Position numbers and translations under genes: made by a program
Source of the DNA: Amblyomma americanum
Taxonomy: Eukaryota > Arthropoda > Arachnida > Ixodida > Ixodidae
Direction of reading: 5' to 3'
DNA: 64,000 bases
Assembly (NCBI RefSeq): GCF_052857255.1
Contig: NC_135505.1
Span: 40,943,864-41,007,863 of the forward strand
The notes under the pieces: model-generated
What the model saw: the letters and a program-made list of their open reading frames with translations, nothing else
Databases searched by the model: none
Told to the model about the DNA's origin: nothing
Shown: positions 11,388 through 23,925 of the stretch, piece by piece
How positions within the stretch are numbered: the stretch's first letter is position 1
Layout: each line of letters starts with the position of its first letter

Positions 11388-12350
11388 TCATGCAAATTTG
11401 CAAACATATATATGAGCTTTACATGATTTATATAAGAATTCGATTGCAATTAAGATAACCCCTTTATTCCTGTTTAGATGTTCATGCAGTTTGTCGTATG
11501 CTTCCCTCGTTATTCCTGAATGTTCGAGTAAATCCCGGTAGCTTAATCGTCGTTCAGAATAATTATGTTCTCTAGAATGTTGAGGGACCCGGGCTAAAAG
11601 CGCGCGGGCAGCGGCGTGAGCGCCTTCGTTCCCAACATGCCCAGGGGGTCCTGGAGTCAATATGACTCTGGATTTAAAGTGTGTATCTTCTTTAATTCTT
11701 AGTATTCTGCTTGCGTGTTTACCAATCTTTCCTCTTGTATAGTTACGACATGCAGCCCGGGAGTCCGTAATTACGCCCGAGACCTTATTGGCAGCCATCG
11801 CCAGAGCTATCTACGGTTCCTCAACCTGGGCGTTCTCTTTGATCCAATTGATGCCCAATTAACTAATTTCCCTTGCGCATGCCAGCATGCCATCCTTGTT
11901 ATCCCGTTGACTGATTCTGCGGCGTCCACGTAAATTTCCTCTTCCATCCCGCCACATGTTCTCCTTATGGCGTTCGCCTTAGCCTTCATTCTTTTCTCAT
12001 GATATTCGGGTGCGTTTATCGCGGAGTGGGCCTCATTTTTGCTTCTAAGCTGATCTCCCAAGCCCTTTCTGTCTTCCGTAGACCAAATGGAAGGGAGCCC
12101 TAGTCTATCGAGTACGTTCCTTCCTTTTTCGCTTCCTGGCAGTCGTATCCTCTGCGATATCGAATGGCATTCAGTAATTTCATCTACAGTATTGTGAATG
12201 TCCAAGAGTACTAATATTTTTGTTCCGGATTTCACCGGTATACCAGGTGCTCTTTTATATACTTTGCGTATTATGACGTAAAGCTTGTTGTTCTCACTTG
12301 TTTTCCGTATCAGGAAAGGTGCTGTGTAAGATACCCTGCGCTTCAAAAAA
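11388..12350 (-). mobile_element. LINE fragment with RNase H (I-clade-like)
   Basis: Two minus-strand frames, 12346-11807 and 11798-11388, join across a small break. They carry the start of an RNase H domain (IYVDAAESVNGITRMA) and its later part (GVITDSRAACRNYTRG, then a GHVGNEGAHAAARALL motif typical of LINE-encoded RNase H). The upstream part has the basic stretch YHEKRMKAKANAIRRT. This arrangement fits the C-terminal end of an I-clade-type non-LTR element. The RT is absent and the domain is split, so it is a dead 5'-truncated piece. It lies antisense in the gene A intron. Confidence 0.7.
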
Positions 12351-14793
12351 GCTTGTAATAACTTTATGGATTCTTTTTTTTATGTGAATGCTTGTGGTTT
12401 GATACTCTACTAATCATTCTCGCCACTTGATCGGTTGTTGCCTGCAATTGCCCAATCACTCCCACGTGGTCGCCTTTTTGCGTCTGCTGACATTATATTT
12501 TAAGGAAATTTTCCTGTCGTCGCAAGCAAGAAACACCAGGCTAAAGAAAAAAAAGCTCAAAACAGGAATCAAAACCACATGGCAGATAAGGCGCGTGTGA
12601 ACGATGGGAACACCGTCGGACGCGTTCAGGTAAACATTCGGTTTGCAGCTGGCTCGAAAGGCGTTGACGTCATTCGACGCCCTCGTCTGAAGTGCACACC
12701 GCATAATGTATAAGGGCGCCGGCAAACAATGCGAATCACGTTCCTTCTCCCCGCGTGTGTTTCCCATTAAAGATTGCGGTTGCTAGAAATTGAATGCAAA
12801 CAGCATAACTCGTTTAAAATCAGTCATACGTCATAGAGCTCAAGTGCATTTGACTTGCCTCTGGCTTCACTCTTTTTAGAGCCACGTGTGCGAATTTTCA
12901 AGTGACGCTGCAGTGGGGGATTGGGTGTCGTTCTACAGCTTCGCTGTCCAACCACCTTCGCCGCCTAGGCCGGAGCCATATTTATTCAGCTTTCGAACTA
13001 AGCGGCGGCCGCTCACTTGGGCCCGCTCAGCGCGCAGCGTTTGATCGAAGCACGCATGGCAGCGCTAGAGCACGTGACGTGTTTTTTTTCATAATTCCCA
13101 GGCTTTCTTTCAATGCCAGATATAATGATCCCCTAGGAGGCACGTTACTACAAAGCACTGGATCTGTTGTTTCTAGCCCCTCTACAGCATACCGAAATGC
13201 ACGCGACCACGAAGTGAATATTTTACTTTCATAATTATTATTATGTAAGTATTTAGGCGTACTTAAGAAAAACATACACTGACGAGCAACACGACGCGAA
13301 GGACTGTGACCGCCTTCATGCAGCTCCTGTTCGCCACTATTTCTTGCGCCCCTGTTCAAGTAAAGTGAAGTAGCCATATTTATACTTGACAGGTGGCCCT
13401 CAGCCCTAATAGAAAGCAGGCAGTCTGCCACATAACATGCTTCAGGCAAACACATAACAGATAAATGCGCGAAATGGCTATCGGAGAAGAATATTCAAGC
13501 GCTGCTTTTCCCATTAGATCCCGACACTAGGAGCTAAACTGATGCACCTCGGAATAAATAAGTAATCTCTTTGCAAAATGTTATATTTGCAGATGGTCAA
13601 GTCTGTGTGTCCCATCTCACGTGGATAGCATTGAGATTGGAAGGAGGGGGGGGGGGGTGATGCTGACAGGAAGAGAGAATCTGTTTTTGATGAAAGAGAA
13701 TAAAGCAGTAATTTCCTTGCATGCCCCGCGGAGTTCCTTATATTAGTTTTAACACTTCGTTGCTGTACTCTATCCGTAAGAATGAATTCACGAAGCCTAC
13801 GGTAGCGCCAGGACACGGGGCTATTAAAGCTCGCTCGCCCATTCTGTTTAATAGTATAAGGTTGCAATGACACATGTGCGTGCATGCTCGTTCGCAATGT
13901 TAGTGCCTTCTACCCCATAACTTTTTTCTTCCTCACCCTCTCGCATGACGCCACCCGCCATCGGGCCATCATCAATGCAACAAGGGCTCAAGAAGGGGCA
14001 AGGGGTATAATGAGCCCTTACCGTCGGTACGATTATAGCCGACCGCCTCCAAGAACTATGACGAACATATAAGGGCACCACTGAACAGAGTAAGGAAATT
14101 TCAGACAGGGCAAGAAGTTTCGTTATTTCTTCAACTAATGTTCATGTGTACGTGCTGTATTCTGCAATGTGCCAAGTAGACGAACCTTCCGTGAAACCTC
14201 GCCGAAAACTCAATCTGAACTGTATCAATTCAGCAGAATCTCCATGAAAGTGGTATACGCGAGGCGGTGACACTGAGGCCCTCCGAATGACTGCAAAAAT
14301 ACATGTTCCTCTATTAATAACTTTCCGCGCGCCACAACACTAGAATACGGATGAACTGGCTCTAAGCAGTTCAGTTAATGAAACCGAGACGACCATATCA
14401 TATCGCCAAAACCGGGGGACATGCATCAGCAAAGTCACAATAGCTCTTAGAGATAATGAGCTTGCATTCCTGTACAGAAGCTGAGGGCTCAGTGGTTTGT
14501 ATATGGTTTGCCCTCTACGACTTCGCACTAATTCTTCTTTTCCTTCCATACAATTTTTTTCATACCGAAATGCGCATAAAAAGCATTCCATTTCAAAAAA
14601 GGTTAGCAGAGAGTCGGCGCTCATTGTGTCGTGTTTATTTTCGTCGCAGTCTTTAATCGCGCTGTTGTTTCATAGTGGACCGATATTTGCTCACCTTCTA
14701 CAATAAGATTAAAAATATCGGACCGGAAACTGTCGGCGCCAGGTTATTATAACCACTCCAGTTTTCGTAACATTCTTGCTTTATGCATTGCAG
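12351..14793. other. Remaining intron sequence of gene A
   Basis: I find no further exon with a recognised domain. A minus-strand frame at 12456-12767 contains a hydrophobic stretch but has no family match or splice support. A 12-bp G run occurs near 13650. The intron ends in a normal acceptor, TTTATGCATTGCAG, at 14780-14793. Confidence 0.5.
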
Positions 14794-15894
14794 GTTAAAT
14801 GCTGGAACGAAGAAAACGGCTGTGAGACTGTGGTGGCTGCTTCCCTACTCTCCGATCATTTCCAGCGAGAGTGTAGACACCACTCTGCACGGTGCCCCAA
14901 GTGTTCGGCCTCGGTTATTTGCAGCGATGTGTGCGCACACCTGAGATCGGCCTGTGCAACACCCGCGACGCCTCTTGCACCCGAGTCTAGCCATCAGCTC
15001 AACAACACGGAGGACGCAGCACTTTCAACATCATTCCAAGGAGTCATTGACGAGGAGCCACTGGAAATGAGAGCGCATCTAAGGCAGCTGGTTACTAATG
15101 TTCTACGCCACGGAGATAGACTCCACGAAATGTCTCGCGGGATAAACGATTTAAAAGAAGCGCTCACAGGAAAACTGACCCAAGCAACGAGCCAAATTCA
15201 AGAAAGTGTGACAACATGTTTGCATGAAATCGCCACTGATAACGAGCAGTTAATAACGCGGAACGAGAACCTTTCGAGCAACCTAAGGACACTGGTAACA
15301 AAAATTAAGGATGACTTGAAGACCACTGAGGGACAGAACTATGACAATTGCTCACGGATTTTGGCGTCAATTCATGCAATGAAAGTCGAAACTCTAGCTA
15401 ATAGCGAGAAGACACTAGACCGCATTAAGGCATTGCTTGGAGGGGTTCCACCACGAGAAGCGCATGGAATCATCGATGTCAATAATGTAAATTCTCTCGA
15501 AAAACAAGCGCTGAAGCAAGACCGGGCTACGTACGAGGGCGACCGGGTGTACCTATGCGGCTATTGCATGTCACCTGGAGTGGAATTCATGAAGGATAGC
15601 GAATCTGTGCATTTGCACGCGAGGCTCCTTTTGCACAAGGGTGACAACGACGATGATCTTCAGTGGCCGTTCATGAACAAAATAAGGGTGGGGGTCATAC
15701 ACCCACGAGAAAATGTGGCGAGATTGTTCGTTGAAATCAAGCCACGCCGTGAATATAAAGAGGTGCAAAAGCCTACAACATCAAGTAACCGTGGATGTTA
15801 TTTTGTTCTGCCGTCTTTTAATCTTCGCACTCTCAAGGACTACGGCTACGTGTTCGAGGACACACTTCGGATAAAATGGGAAGTGCTGCCGTGA
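14794..15894 (+). CDS. TRAF-like protein gene A, exon 2 (zinc fingers, coiled coil, MATH)
   Basis: The acceptor TTGCAG/GTTAAATGC leads into 366 codons and a TGA at 15892. Joined to exon 1 this gives about 462 residues. Two TRAF-type zinc fingers follow the junction: C99-x6-C106-x11-H118-x4-C123 and C130-x2-C133-x11-H145-x4-C150. A Ser/Pro-rich linker follows, then a long charged helical region (about 165-320) likely to form a coiled coil. The end from about 346 (YLCGYCMSPGVEF, LQWPFMNKIRVGVIHP, then DTLRIKWEVLP) looks like a MATH/TRAF-C fold, used for trimerisation and receptor or adaptor binding. Length and order match tick TRAF6-like proteins. No clean AATAAA follows at once; AATAAATAAA near 16470 is the nearest candidate. 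Specific pathway is not shown by the sequence. Confidence 0.88.
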   Translation, partial: VKCWNEENGCETVVAASLLSDHFQRECRHHSARCPKCSASVICSDVCAHLRSACATPATPLAPESSHQLNNTEDAALSTSFQGVIDEEPLEMRAHLRQLVTNVLRHGDRLHEMSRGINDLKEALTGKLTQATSQIQESVTTCLHEIATDNEQLITRNENLSSNLRTLVTKIKDDLKTTEGQNYDNCSRILASIHAMKVETLANSEKTLDRIKALLGGVPPREAHGIIDVNNVNSLEKQALKQDRATYEGDRVYLCGYCMSPGVEFMKDSESVHLHARLLLHKGDNDDDLQWPFMNKIRVGVIHPRENVARLFVEIKPRREYKEVQKPTTSSNRGCYFVLPSFNLRTLKDYGYVFEDTLRIKWEVLP

Positions 15895-17969
15895 GCCTCG
15901 CAGGCAGAAGGCGTCGGATGGAAGCGATTCCCTTCCACTGGCATCTATTACAGCATTTTATTGTTAAAGCTTAGCCTATTCAGCATGAACAACCTCCTCC
16001 GTCTATTCTTTCTTTCCTAAACTGCGAGCAGTAGACTTCTTTTCTTTTAGGCTGGTCTAAAATGAAGAAATTGTATGAATTGAAATAAGAACGCTGGACG
16101 CAATGTCCTAAGGACCGAGTTTTTATATCGATTAATTTTTAAGCAGCTTTTTAGCTTCATGTGGCGGACTGGAAAACTAGATTTCTGTAATTGCCACACC
16201 ACATAGAAAACAGAGGAGGTTATTTCGGAAATATAGTTGAACGCATGTTAGGATAGACGGTTCGTATCGAAAAAAACGGCCGGGGTGCTTTTAAACACAG
16301 CATTTCACTTGAATTACGAACTAGAGGAAATTAGTTTATGGCAAGCAGTAAACCCACATCACGTCCGTTCTTTATTTTTTTTGACAATGTATTTCCGGGC
16401 CTGTATCGGAAAGCGCAATGCAGCAGGAGCTAACCTGCCAATGGGAAAGGCACTTTGGTCGTGACGAAAATAAATAAAAAGCACAGACTTGACGTGGTGC
16501 ATGCTTCCTTTATTCCTGACTTCGCCTGTGTCAATTACCCTTGCAGAATGGGGAAATATTGACAAGTGCTCGGTTTTTCGCCGTACGCAAACTTTGGTGT
16601 CTTGAAAATTTGCCAGGAACAGCAGTTTAGGAACCATTCTTCGTCCTAATGAGCGCCTGTTATTGCCGCCAATGATCAGTTTCTGACCATGATCTCGTGG
16701 ATCCAGAATTACCTCACGGGAGGTTATTTGTATCTTTGCTTGAAATCCGACCTGCAACTAACTTGACTGTTTCGAGCACCTCTTGGTTCAACTATGGTAA
16801 GCAATTCACTCATCCGCAATGCGAAAAATTATTGCTATATTGTCATTGCTTATTTGTTTGACAGAAAAGTGTCTTTAAAAACAAGTCTTCGTAATTAAAG
16901 TTAGAAAAAAGTAAAGTCGTTTTTTGAATAGTTGTGCAGGCACCGTCACACTTTACACTTTACGTTCAAGATATAAGCCGTACTCCGCTCCAAAACGACC
17001 CGAGCGTTGTGCTCGACCATCTAGAATTTCTTAAAAAGATTCGATAAAACTCACCTGAAATATTTTTGCCGGAAAAAATTATTCGTGTTGAGAACGAAGT
17101 TTGAAAGGTTTGAAATACCGTGAAACAAACCACCAGTCAGTATTTCACAAAAATAAAATTTCAGACACACTTTGGAACGAAGTATATTGCTACGCAATAA
17201 ATATTTTTCTCAATGTTTATAAATGTAAAATTTATGCCATTTTGTTTTCTCTGTTGCTCACCGAATTTAGAAAACTTCTGTCTTGTTTCCCTAGACGTCT
17301 ATTATCTGAACAAATTTTTACAGCTGATAGAACTGAATACTTCAAAGTAAAAAAAAAAACATAATGCTGAAGTAGCAGAAAAGTGACCTTGGAACCAAAA
17401 ACGCCGCCGGTCTATTTTACCCTGATGCATTCCAGGCAAAATCATGCGATGGCGGTTTTTAAATAATTTTTTCAAGGCAATAGAAAAATCTTATCTAAGC
17501 TCTTGCGCCTCAAGTTGCGTCATATTTTAAAGCTTCTTCATCGCAGAGTAAGGCACCTGGCATGACAAGGCCTTCAAGCCCAACCAACCACTTCAATTTG
17601 CCGTCGCTCGCAGTCTGGCATCTTCACGGCTGAAGCTAAAGAAACCGCAGATGTGGCATGGCGTTCGTAGAGGGCTATCATCTGACACGGACCTCTCTAT
17701 AGTGGGAAAAAGGGTAAGCTTGAAATTCTTCCCTTTTGGAGGTCTAATTAACCTGTTTCGGAACCTGGGAGCCAAAAGCAGACAGCGAAGAAATTGAACG
17801 TGCTCTCTCGCGTGGAGCCCGACAAATGGTGGACCAGACGACACGCCATCTACAACACGAGTGCTTCATTGATGTGCGAATAATATTGCTGCGAGAGCGC
17901 CTCTCGCAGCGCGTCTCTCAGAACAACGTCCCTCTAAATTAGCTGAACTCTCAATTCTAATTTATAAAT
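15895..17969. other. Downstream flank of gene A, no gene seen
   Basis: It includes the likely 3' untranslated region and then AT-rich DNA. A minus-strand frame at 16359-16757 (132 residues) has no recognisable domain. Nothing else can be supported. Confidence 0.45.
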
Positions 17970-18223
17970 TAGCTCACTTAAGCATGTGTGGCCCCGCCAG
18001 AGAGAGTCTCCACATGCAGCTCCACAGGCCAGCGTCGCTGCAGTAACGTTCGTGGTCCGTGATGAAATCCGGCGAATCGTGCACCCGCCACCAGCTCCAC
18101 AGCTGGCGCCTTACGTGATGACGCAGACTGACGCACTCCGAAGCCCTGCGCAAGCGATGCGAGCCTTTTTCCCTCGTCACTCCTGCGGCTCCTCTGCGGT
18201 ACCCAATCGCAGCAGTACCCACC

Positions 18224-19200
18224 GTGCCGCAGGATTCCTGGTCCATCATGAGCAAAGCGCACCTTTGGCGTACGCAAAACTATCGGCCACTCTGCTACCT
18301 CTGCGGGGAGCCCAGCCGCATCCTCCGACACTGCCCCTACCGCAGAGTGGGCTTAAGGGGTTTTTTGCCTGACGCACCTCGACCGCGCTACGGTGAACGG
18401 CAACGGGATCTAGAGCAGTACTTATCCGATAATGTGCAGTCCTCGACCTCGCAGCGACGCCAGTCCCGATCGCCATCCCCAAGACGGTTCTCTTCGCCCG
18501 GCCGCCCGTCGTCCTCTGGCCACTTCAGCGGTACGTCCCCACGTCGGGAAAACTGAAGAACGCGTCCTCCGGGGGTAGGGCCGCCGCTACTGGACCGAGT
18601 TAAGAGCCTTCACAGTGGCGATCTGACCACGATTCGCCGCGACGATCCGACCGACAATGACCTGACCCGACAACCTCCACTACTCATTGCAACCGACTGA
18701 TTTCCGTCGAAATTCCGGTTGCCGCCGATAACCACGACGTTACCTCACTCGCGGGTACCGGTTCTGATTTTCCAGTAATGAGCAGCCGGTTAGCCACGGC
18801 CCTCAGAAAGGTTCTCACCCCTTGGTCTGGATAGCAGATCCAGACAGCTGATGGCCATGCTTTAACGCTGATTTGTGTCTCTATACCTCGAATCCAAATC
18901 CGCGGTGCTACTTTCCCTGGCTGCTTTCCTGTGTTACCCGAGTGCTCCAAGGACCTCATACTCGGTTTAGAATTCCTTCAAGAATACGGTGCCGTTATCA
19001 ACCCTCAGGAGATAATCGTGTCGTTTTCCACCAACGCCCAGTCGGCGACGATACCGAGCCACGCAGGGCTAAGTTATGCGTCTGTGACGACCACGTATTG
19101 ATCCCGTCAAGAGCCAGCATGTTTGTTACCGAAGAGTGCGAAACAACCCCGGCTCTCGTATCATCGCTGAAACCTACATGTCGCTGCTCCTGGGTCGACA
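18224..19200 (+). pseudogene. Ty3 gag C-terminus and protease, broken
   Basis: The gag zinc knuckle is at about 18283-18330. The protease region reads LAGTGSDFPVMSS near 18750, where the catalytic motif of this family has Asp before Thr-Gly. The catalytic Asp is thus replaced by Gly. The downstream LILGLEFLQEYGAVIN block, which is usual for Ty3 proteases, is still readable in the same frame, with a TAG between the two. Confidence 0.7.
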
Positions 19201-19637
19201 AGTCTGTGTAGCTCGCGTAATTATTTAATTGAACAATGGGTGAAGTGAACTTTTGGTGACCAATTTTGGTTGTGGACTTCAAAGTTTGCCTAGCAAAACA
19301 GCTATTGGGTATTCCGAAGAGATTAGCCAATTCGCGGGACAGCATGAGTTGTTCAAATCCCCGGCAACAGTGGAGGCACCGACTAGTCCCATAAAAACTG
19401 ATGTGAACCGAGCCTCCCATAAAGTTAGAAAGGCTGCCTGGAGAGCATTACTGAATCTTTCCACGACTGTTTTCTCTCGATCTGTAAGGTTAGGAAGACT
19501 CCGCTCACAAAGCACCGCATTGTGGTTGATGCGAGCCAGCGACCGTTACGACAGCCGCCTCATCGAATCCTTTCGAAGGAACATGATGCCATTCGCCGAC
19601 AAGTTGAATAAATGCTCCAGGACGACGTGATGCAACC

Positions 19638-20396
19638 ATGCAACCATTGATGAGCCCGTGGGTGTTGTCTGTTCTTCTAATAACAAAGAAAGATGGAGCC
19701 CTACGATTCTGTGTTGATTACAGACGTCTAAACAGTCACCAAAAAGACGTTTATCCTCTGCCACGAACGCATGATTCCTTGGTCCGGTTGCGCCATGACA
19801 CGTACATGTCGCCGCTAGATTTACGCATTGGTTATTGGCAAACCGACATAGACGAGTGCGACCGGGAAAAGACCGCCTTTATTTCACCGGATGGTCTGTA
19901 CAAATTCTGGGTGCTTCCTTTCGGCCTGTGGTCGGCTCCTGCAACCCTCCAGAGGATGATGGACACCGTGCTTGCTGATCTAAAATGGAAGTCCTCACTC
20001 GTGTACCTAGATGACGCTGCTATCTTTTTAGCCACGTTGGAGGAGTACTTGAGGCGCCTGCACGCAGTGTTCGCAGCAATTTGGTCAGCCGGTCTTACCT
20101 TAAAGCCCGAGAAGTGTCACTTCCCTTTCCACGAGTTGAAGTTTCTGGACCACATCGCGAGCGCTAAGGGAGTTAGCCCTAACCCTGATATGACAGCCAC
20201 CGTCGCTGCTTTCCCTGTGCCAACCGATAAGCGTGATTTGCGCCGCTTTCTGGCTCTCTGTGCTTATCATCGGCGTTTTGTGAACCACTTCTCCCAGATC
20301 GCTGAGCCCCTCACCCGCCTCACGAAAGCTGCCGAAAAGTTTTTCTGGGGCCAGGAGCAGCAACAGGCCTTCGAAGACCTCTGCACTCGTCTCTAA
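19638..20396 (+). pseudogene. Ty3 reverse transcriptase
   Basis: This open frame of about 252 residues covers nearly the whole RT. It has LRFCVDYRRLN, the A block (MSPLDLRIGYWQ), the B block (LPFGLWSAPATLQRMM), the catalytic YLDD (SSLVYLDDAAIF, near 20005) and the connection block ending FFWGQEQQQAFEDL. The frame itself is uninterrupted and YLDD is intact. Flanking domains are broken, so it is not an active element. Confidence 0.85.
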
Positions 20397-20399
20397 AGT

Positions 20400-20640
20400 A
20401 CGCCCATTCTTGGACACTTCGACGAGTCAGCCGACGTTGGACTGCACACAGCCGCCAGCAGCATCGGACTCGGTGCGTTCCTTGTGCAGTGGCAAGATGG
20501 CCTGGAATGCGTAATCGCACACTCAAGTCGCACCTTGTCACGATCCGAGGTGAAGAATTCCACCACTGAACAAGATTGCCTGGCAATTGTGTGGGCAGTG
20601 GCGAAATTTCACGCGCATTTATATGGCACGCCCTCTTAGA
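20400..20640 (+). pseudogene. Ty3 RNase H, catalytic Asp lost
   Basis: The block LHTAASSIGLGAFL corresponds to the first strand of RNase H, where the catalytic residue in this family is Asp at the second Ala. Further on, VKNSTTEQDCLAIVWAVAKF matches the helix with the catalytic Glu region. A stop separates it from the RT. Confidence 0.65.
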
Positions 20641-21109
20641 TTTGTCAGTCACCACCATTCGCTGTGTTAGCTGGCTAACCTCAAAGATTCCTCGGGACGG
20701 CTTGCACGCTGGAGCCTTCGCCTTCGGGAATCCGATGTCAAGTCCGGTAGGAAGCGCAGTGATGCCGATTGTCTGTCTCGTGATCCTATCGAGGACAACC
20801 GAGGTGATGCCGACGACGATACTGTTTTCCTCGGCGCCATCTCCACGTTCATTCTCACTCAGCATCAACGAGACGACAGTGAAGTATTGCCTCTCATAGA
20901 GTATATTGAGGCAAGCGCTCAGTCTCCCCCACGAATCTTCTTGCGTGGACTATGGTCATTCTCTTTATGCGACGGCGTCCTGTTTAAGAAAAACTACAGC
21001 ACGACGGAAGCTGTCTAGATAGAGAGATAAAGAGGAGGAGGGAATGGCAGGGATGTTAACTATCTGCTCGTTGTAACTGCGGCCTTTTTGCGACAATGCC
21101 CTGCAGGCG

Positions 21110-22157
21110 TGCCATGACGACCCATCTTGTGGTCACCTGGGTTATTACCGTACTTTGAACTTTATTCGCCAAAAGTATTACTGGCCCAGGGTTGCTGCAG
21201 TTGTTCACCGTTACGTCAGAACTTGCCGCGAGTGCCAACGTTGCAAGACGCCGCCAACTAAGCCAGCCGGATCAACGCAGCCTGTTGATCTGCCACAAGT
21301 CCCCGCTCACCAAGTCGGCATGGACTTACTCGGCTTATTTCCGGAGTCCTCGCTCTGTAACCGCTACATTGTTGTCGCCACCGACTACCTCTGCCGGTAC
21401 TGTGAAACAAAAGCTCTAACTTGTTGTATCGCTGACGAAATTGCGAACTTTTTCCATCAAAACACTGTACTTCGGCACGGTGTACCAACCATCGTTCTGA
21501 CAGGGGAACGGCGTTCATCTCGGCCCTTACGCAGCATGTTGCGCATCTTAGCGGCACAATTCACCACAAAACAACAGCTTGCCACATACAAAAAAACGGA
21601 CTCACCGAACGGCTCAACAATACGATCGCCGACAGTATTACCTTGTATGTCGACTCAGAATGCGGGAACTGGCACGCCGTACTACCTTAGGTCACATTTG
21701 CATGTAATACTGCTATAAAGGAAAGGACGCGCTTCACTAGATTTCGTTTAGTGCATAGTATAGCGAAGCCACAAGCATGCTAGATGCAATGCTGCTTCCG
21801 ACTAGTACTACCTCATCTGTCATGAGTGCTGCCCGATTCGTTCGTCACGCCGAGGCCGCCCACCAACTCGCTCGACAGCGCATCCGCCACCAGCAAGCCC
21901 AAGACGATCGTCGCTATAACCTCCGCCACAGAGATATTATTTACCGGCCCGGCGAACAAGTCTGGGTTTGGAGCCCAATTCGCATGCGAAGGCGCTCCGA
22001 AAAGCTTATGCGTCGATATTTTGATATCTTCGAAGTTCTCCGCCAACTAAGTGAGGTGACCTACGAAGTTCTCCTAAAAGGAAAAGTTCGCTCCTCTAGA
22101 CGGCCGACAACCGAAGTCGTCCACGTCGCACGGATGAATCCGTACCACGCGCGCTAG
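21110..22157 (+). pseudogene. Ty3 integrase and C-terminal domain
   Basis: An HHCC zinc-binding region precedes the core: the HLGYYRTLNFIRQKYYWP block and then CRECQRC. Core blocks with two candidate catalytic Asp residues follow (VGMDLLGLFP and VATDYLCRYC). The part that should hold the Glu is frameshifted. A C-terminal block at 21777-22157 reads FDIFEVLRQLSEVTYEVLL and looks like the tail of Ty3 integrase. Confidence 0.7.
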
Positions 22158-22160
22158 CAC

Positions 22161-23436
22161 TTCAGGCGTGTCTGCCCCAGATGCCAGACACATGCGACGT
22201 TCTTTCTCTTCCTGCTTCCCATTGCTACTGCACCCAGTCGGCGCCCTTCAGAGAGAGGGAGCAATGCCAGAGTACGACCTAAAGCCCCTTGATATTTAAA
22301 GTAGCGCATTTCTGTGAACTTTGCCGCCACGCCGCAAACTTTCGCACATCCTCCTCGCCCGATTCTCTGCTCGGCGCTTTCCTGAACGATGATTAATCCG
22401 CCTGTCCGTCGCCCAGGCAATGCGCGGGAAAGAATCGTTTCCTTGTGTTTTCGTTTTTCGTCGGCGCCATGGGCATGCCGCCTGCCTCTGCTGCTGGTCC
22501 AGCTCCAAGCCGGAGGAAAAATGGCGTCGTGCTGTTCGCGATTGCTTGAGGAAAAAATGAATCAGCCGCAGAAGAAAGGAGACCCACAACATCGCCCTCA
22601 AAGACTTTGTTCCGACAAAGCACACTGATCTCGGCGATGACCTTTGCATTTTGTGGTACCTAAACTATTGTGCATAGTTAAAATTTCTTGCGTGATTATC
22701 AGGAAGCAGATAGTCTTGCTTAATTCGCTTATCACTGTGCGTCGTTTCACATGCTAATCTTTCAATTGGGTTGCATGGCTATGTGTGTTCTATTGGCGCC
22801 TGTTGGCGTGCGGATAGCGCCTATTATAGCCACTTCAATTTCTGAATCTCAGTGTAGGTTTCCGCGAAAAACGCTAGCATCGTCGACGTAAATTTTTTTT
22901 TGCTAGTAAAAACGCGTGCTCCTGACCTGGTGCAAAATAGAAAACATGTTGATTTCCGCAGAGTATACGGCAGCTGTCTCCCGTGTGCCCCAGAGCTTCA
23001 GCGTGGTAGGTGTATCGGCGTTATAACATCGTCTGTGTAGAGATGATAGGGGATGCTGATCTTTAGAACGATTAAGGCTACATTCCGCCGTTGGGACTGC
23101 GCGCAACTCTACCGCGATTCCGAGATCTAATGCCACCTGAGGAGCGAATCACAGAAAAGGCGCCTTTTACAACGAGCTTTGACTGGGCTCGTGGCTCGTG
23201 GTAGAGTCACGCATGTCGCATCACTTTCTAGCGGTTGAGTTTATTAATAGAGCGTGAAAAAAAGCGCACACTTCGGCGCGCTCATGTGTGCCAGCGAACA
23301 CATCGGGCAGGCGAGCGAGCGATGGCCAGCGAAGCGCGCCGTGCGCAGCGCGTTGAGCCGGCGGGCGAGGATAATCGAGGAGGAGAAAGCGGGAGTGGAG
23401 GAGAGTGTCGCTACCTTTAATACCAAGTGGCGTTAG
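22161..23436. other. Gene-free stretch between elements
   Basis: No LTR matching the upstream flank of the Ty3 element was found here. The short frames have no recognised domains. The sequence just before 23440 is GC-rich and may be the insertion site of the LINE. Confidence 0.4.
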
Positions 23437-23527
23437 TACGACCCCTCCAGTGGCGTCCTATCATGGCCAAAATATTTTACCGGGGGCTTGGCACGCCTTT
23501 CCGGCAGCCGTGGCTACGGTTCCGGCA

Positions 23528-23814
23528 GCGGTTCCGGCAGCCGTGGCTACCACTTCTGCTAAATCGCTGTCTTCACTTGTTGCAGGCATGTGATAAAAAG
23601 CGGTCGTCTGCAGCAGCCCAATCATCAGGAGCTATGCGCATGCGCATCGGACACCATCGCAACGGAAGGTGTCATTGTGCTACGGCAGTTCAGCGACTGG
23701 GGGCGTCATCTTTGCCAATATAAAGGGACTGAGCGCCAGCCAAGGGACATTCAGAGCGGTTCCGGCAGCCGTGGCTACCACTTCTGCTAAATCGCTGTCT
23801 TCACTTGTTGCAGG
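23528..23814 (+). repeat. LINE 5' leader with a duplicated 59-bp segment
   Basis: A 59-bp segment at 23528-23586 recurs without change at 23756-23814, a period of 228 bp. Its sequence starts GCGGTTCCGGCAGCCGTGGC and ends CTTCACTTGTTGCAGG. The second copy lies 110 bp before the ORF1 ATG. Part of a promoter monomer appears to be duplicated. The TTGCAG end also resembles a splice acceptor. Confidence 0.9.
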
Positions 23815-23925
23815 TGGGCGCACAAATCTATTATCTGTTATGTTTCTATGGCTGCCGGGCTGCTCTGAAATTCCAAGTGTTATTGCCCTTGTTTGAATTG
23901 GCCGGGAGAGATACACCCTGTCATA

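Larger units (their letters stand above)
17970..22160 (+). mobile_element. Decayed Ty3-like LTR retrotransposon (internal part)
   Basis: The order is gag zinc knuckle, protease, RT, RNase H, integrase, C-terminal domain, all on the + strand. This is the Ty3 gag-pol layout. The knuckle reads CYLCGEPSRILRHC, with Arg where the His should be. Frames change many times. I could not find matching LTRs on either side, so the ends are estimates from the coding blocks. A short purine-rich insertion (about 21018-21055) interrupts pol before the integrase. Confidence 0.8.

Noticed and set aside
12456..12767. Minus-strand 103-residue frame with a hydrophobic stretch
   Set aside because: No domain, splice sites or homologue known to me; lies inside the intron of gene A and the hydrophobic part comes from a T-rich tract.
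16359..16757. 132-residue minus-strand ORF after gene A
   Set aside because: No recognisable motif or promoter, and codon content looks random.
22161..23130. Right LTR of the first Ty3 element
   Set aside because: I found no matching direct repeat upstream of 18 kb, so the LTRs are lost or too diverged to call.
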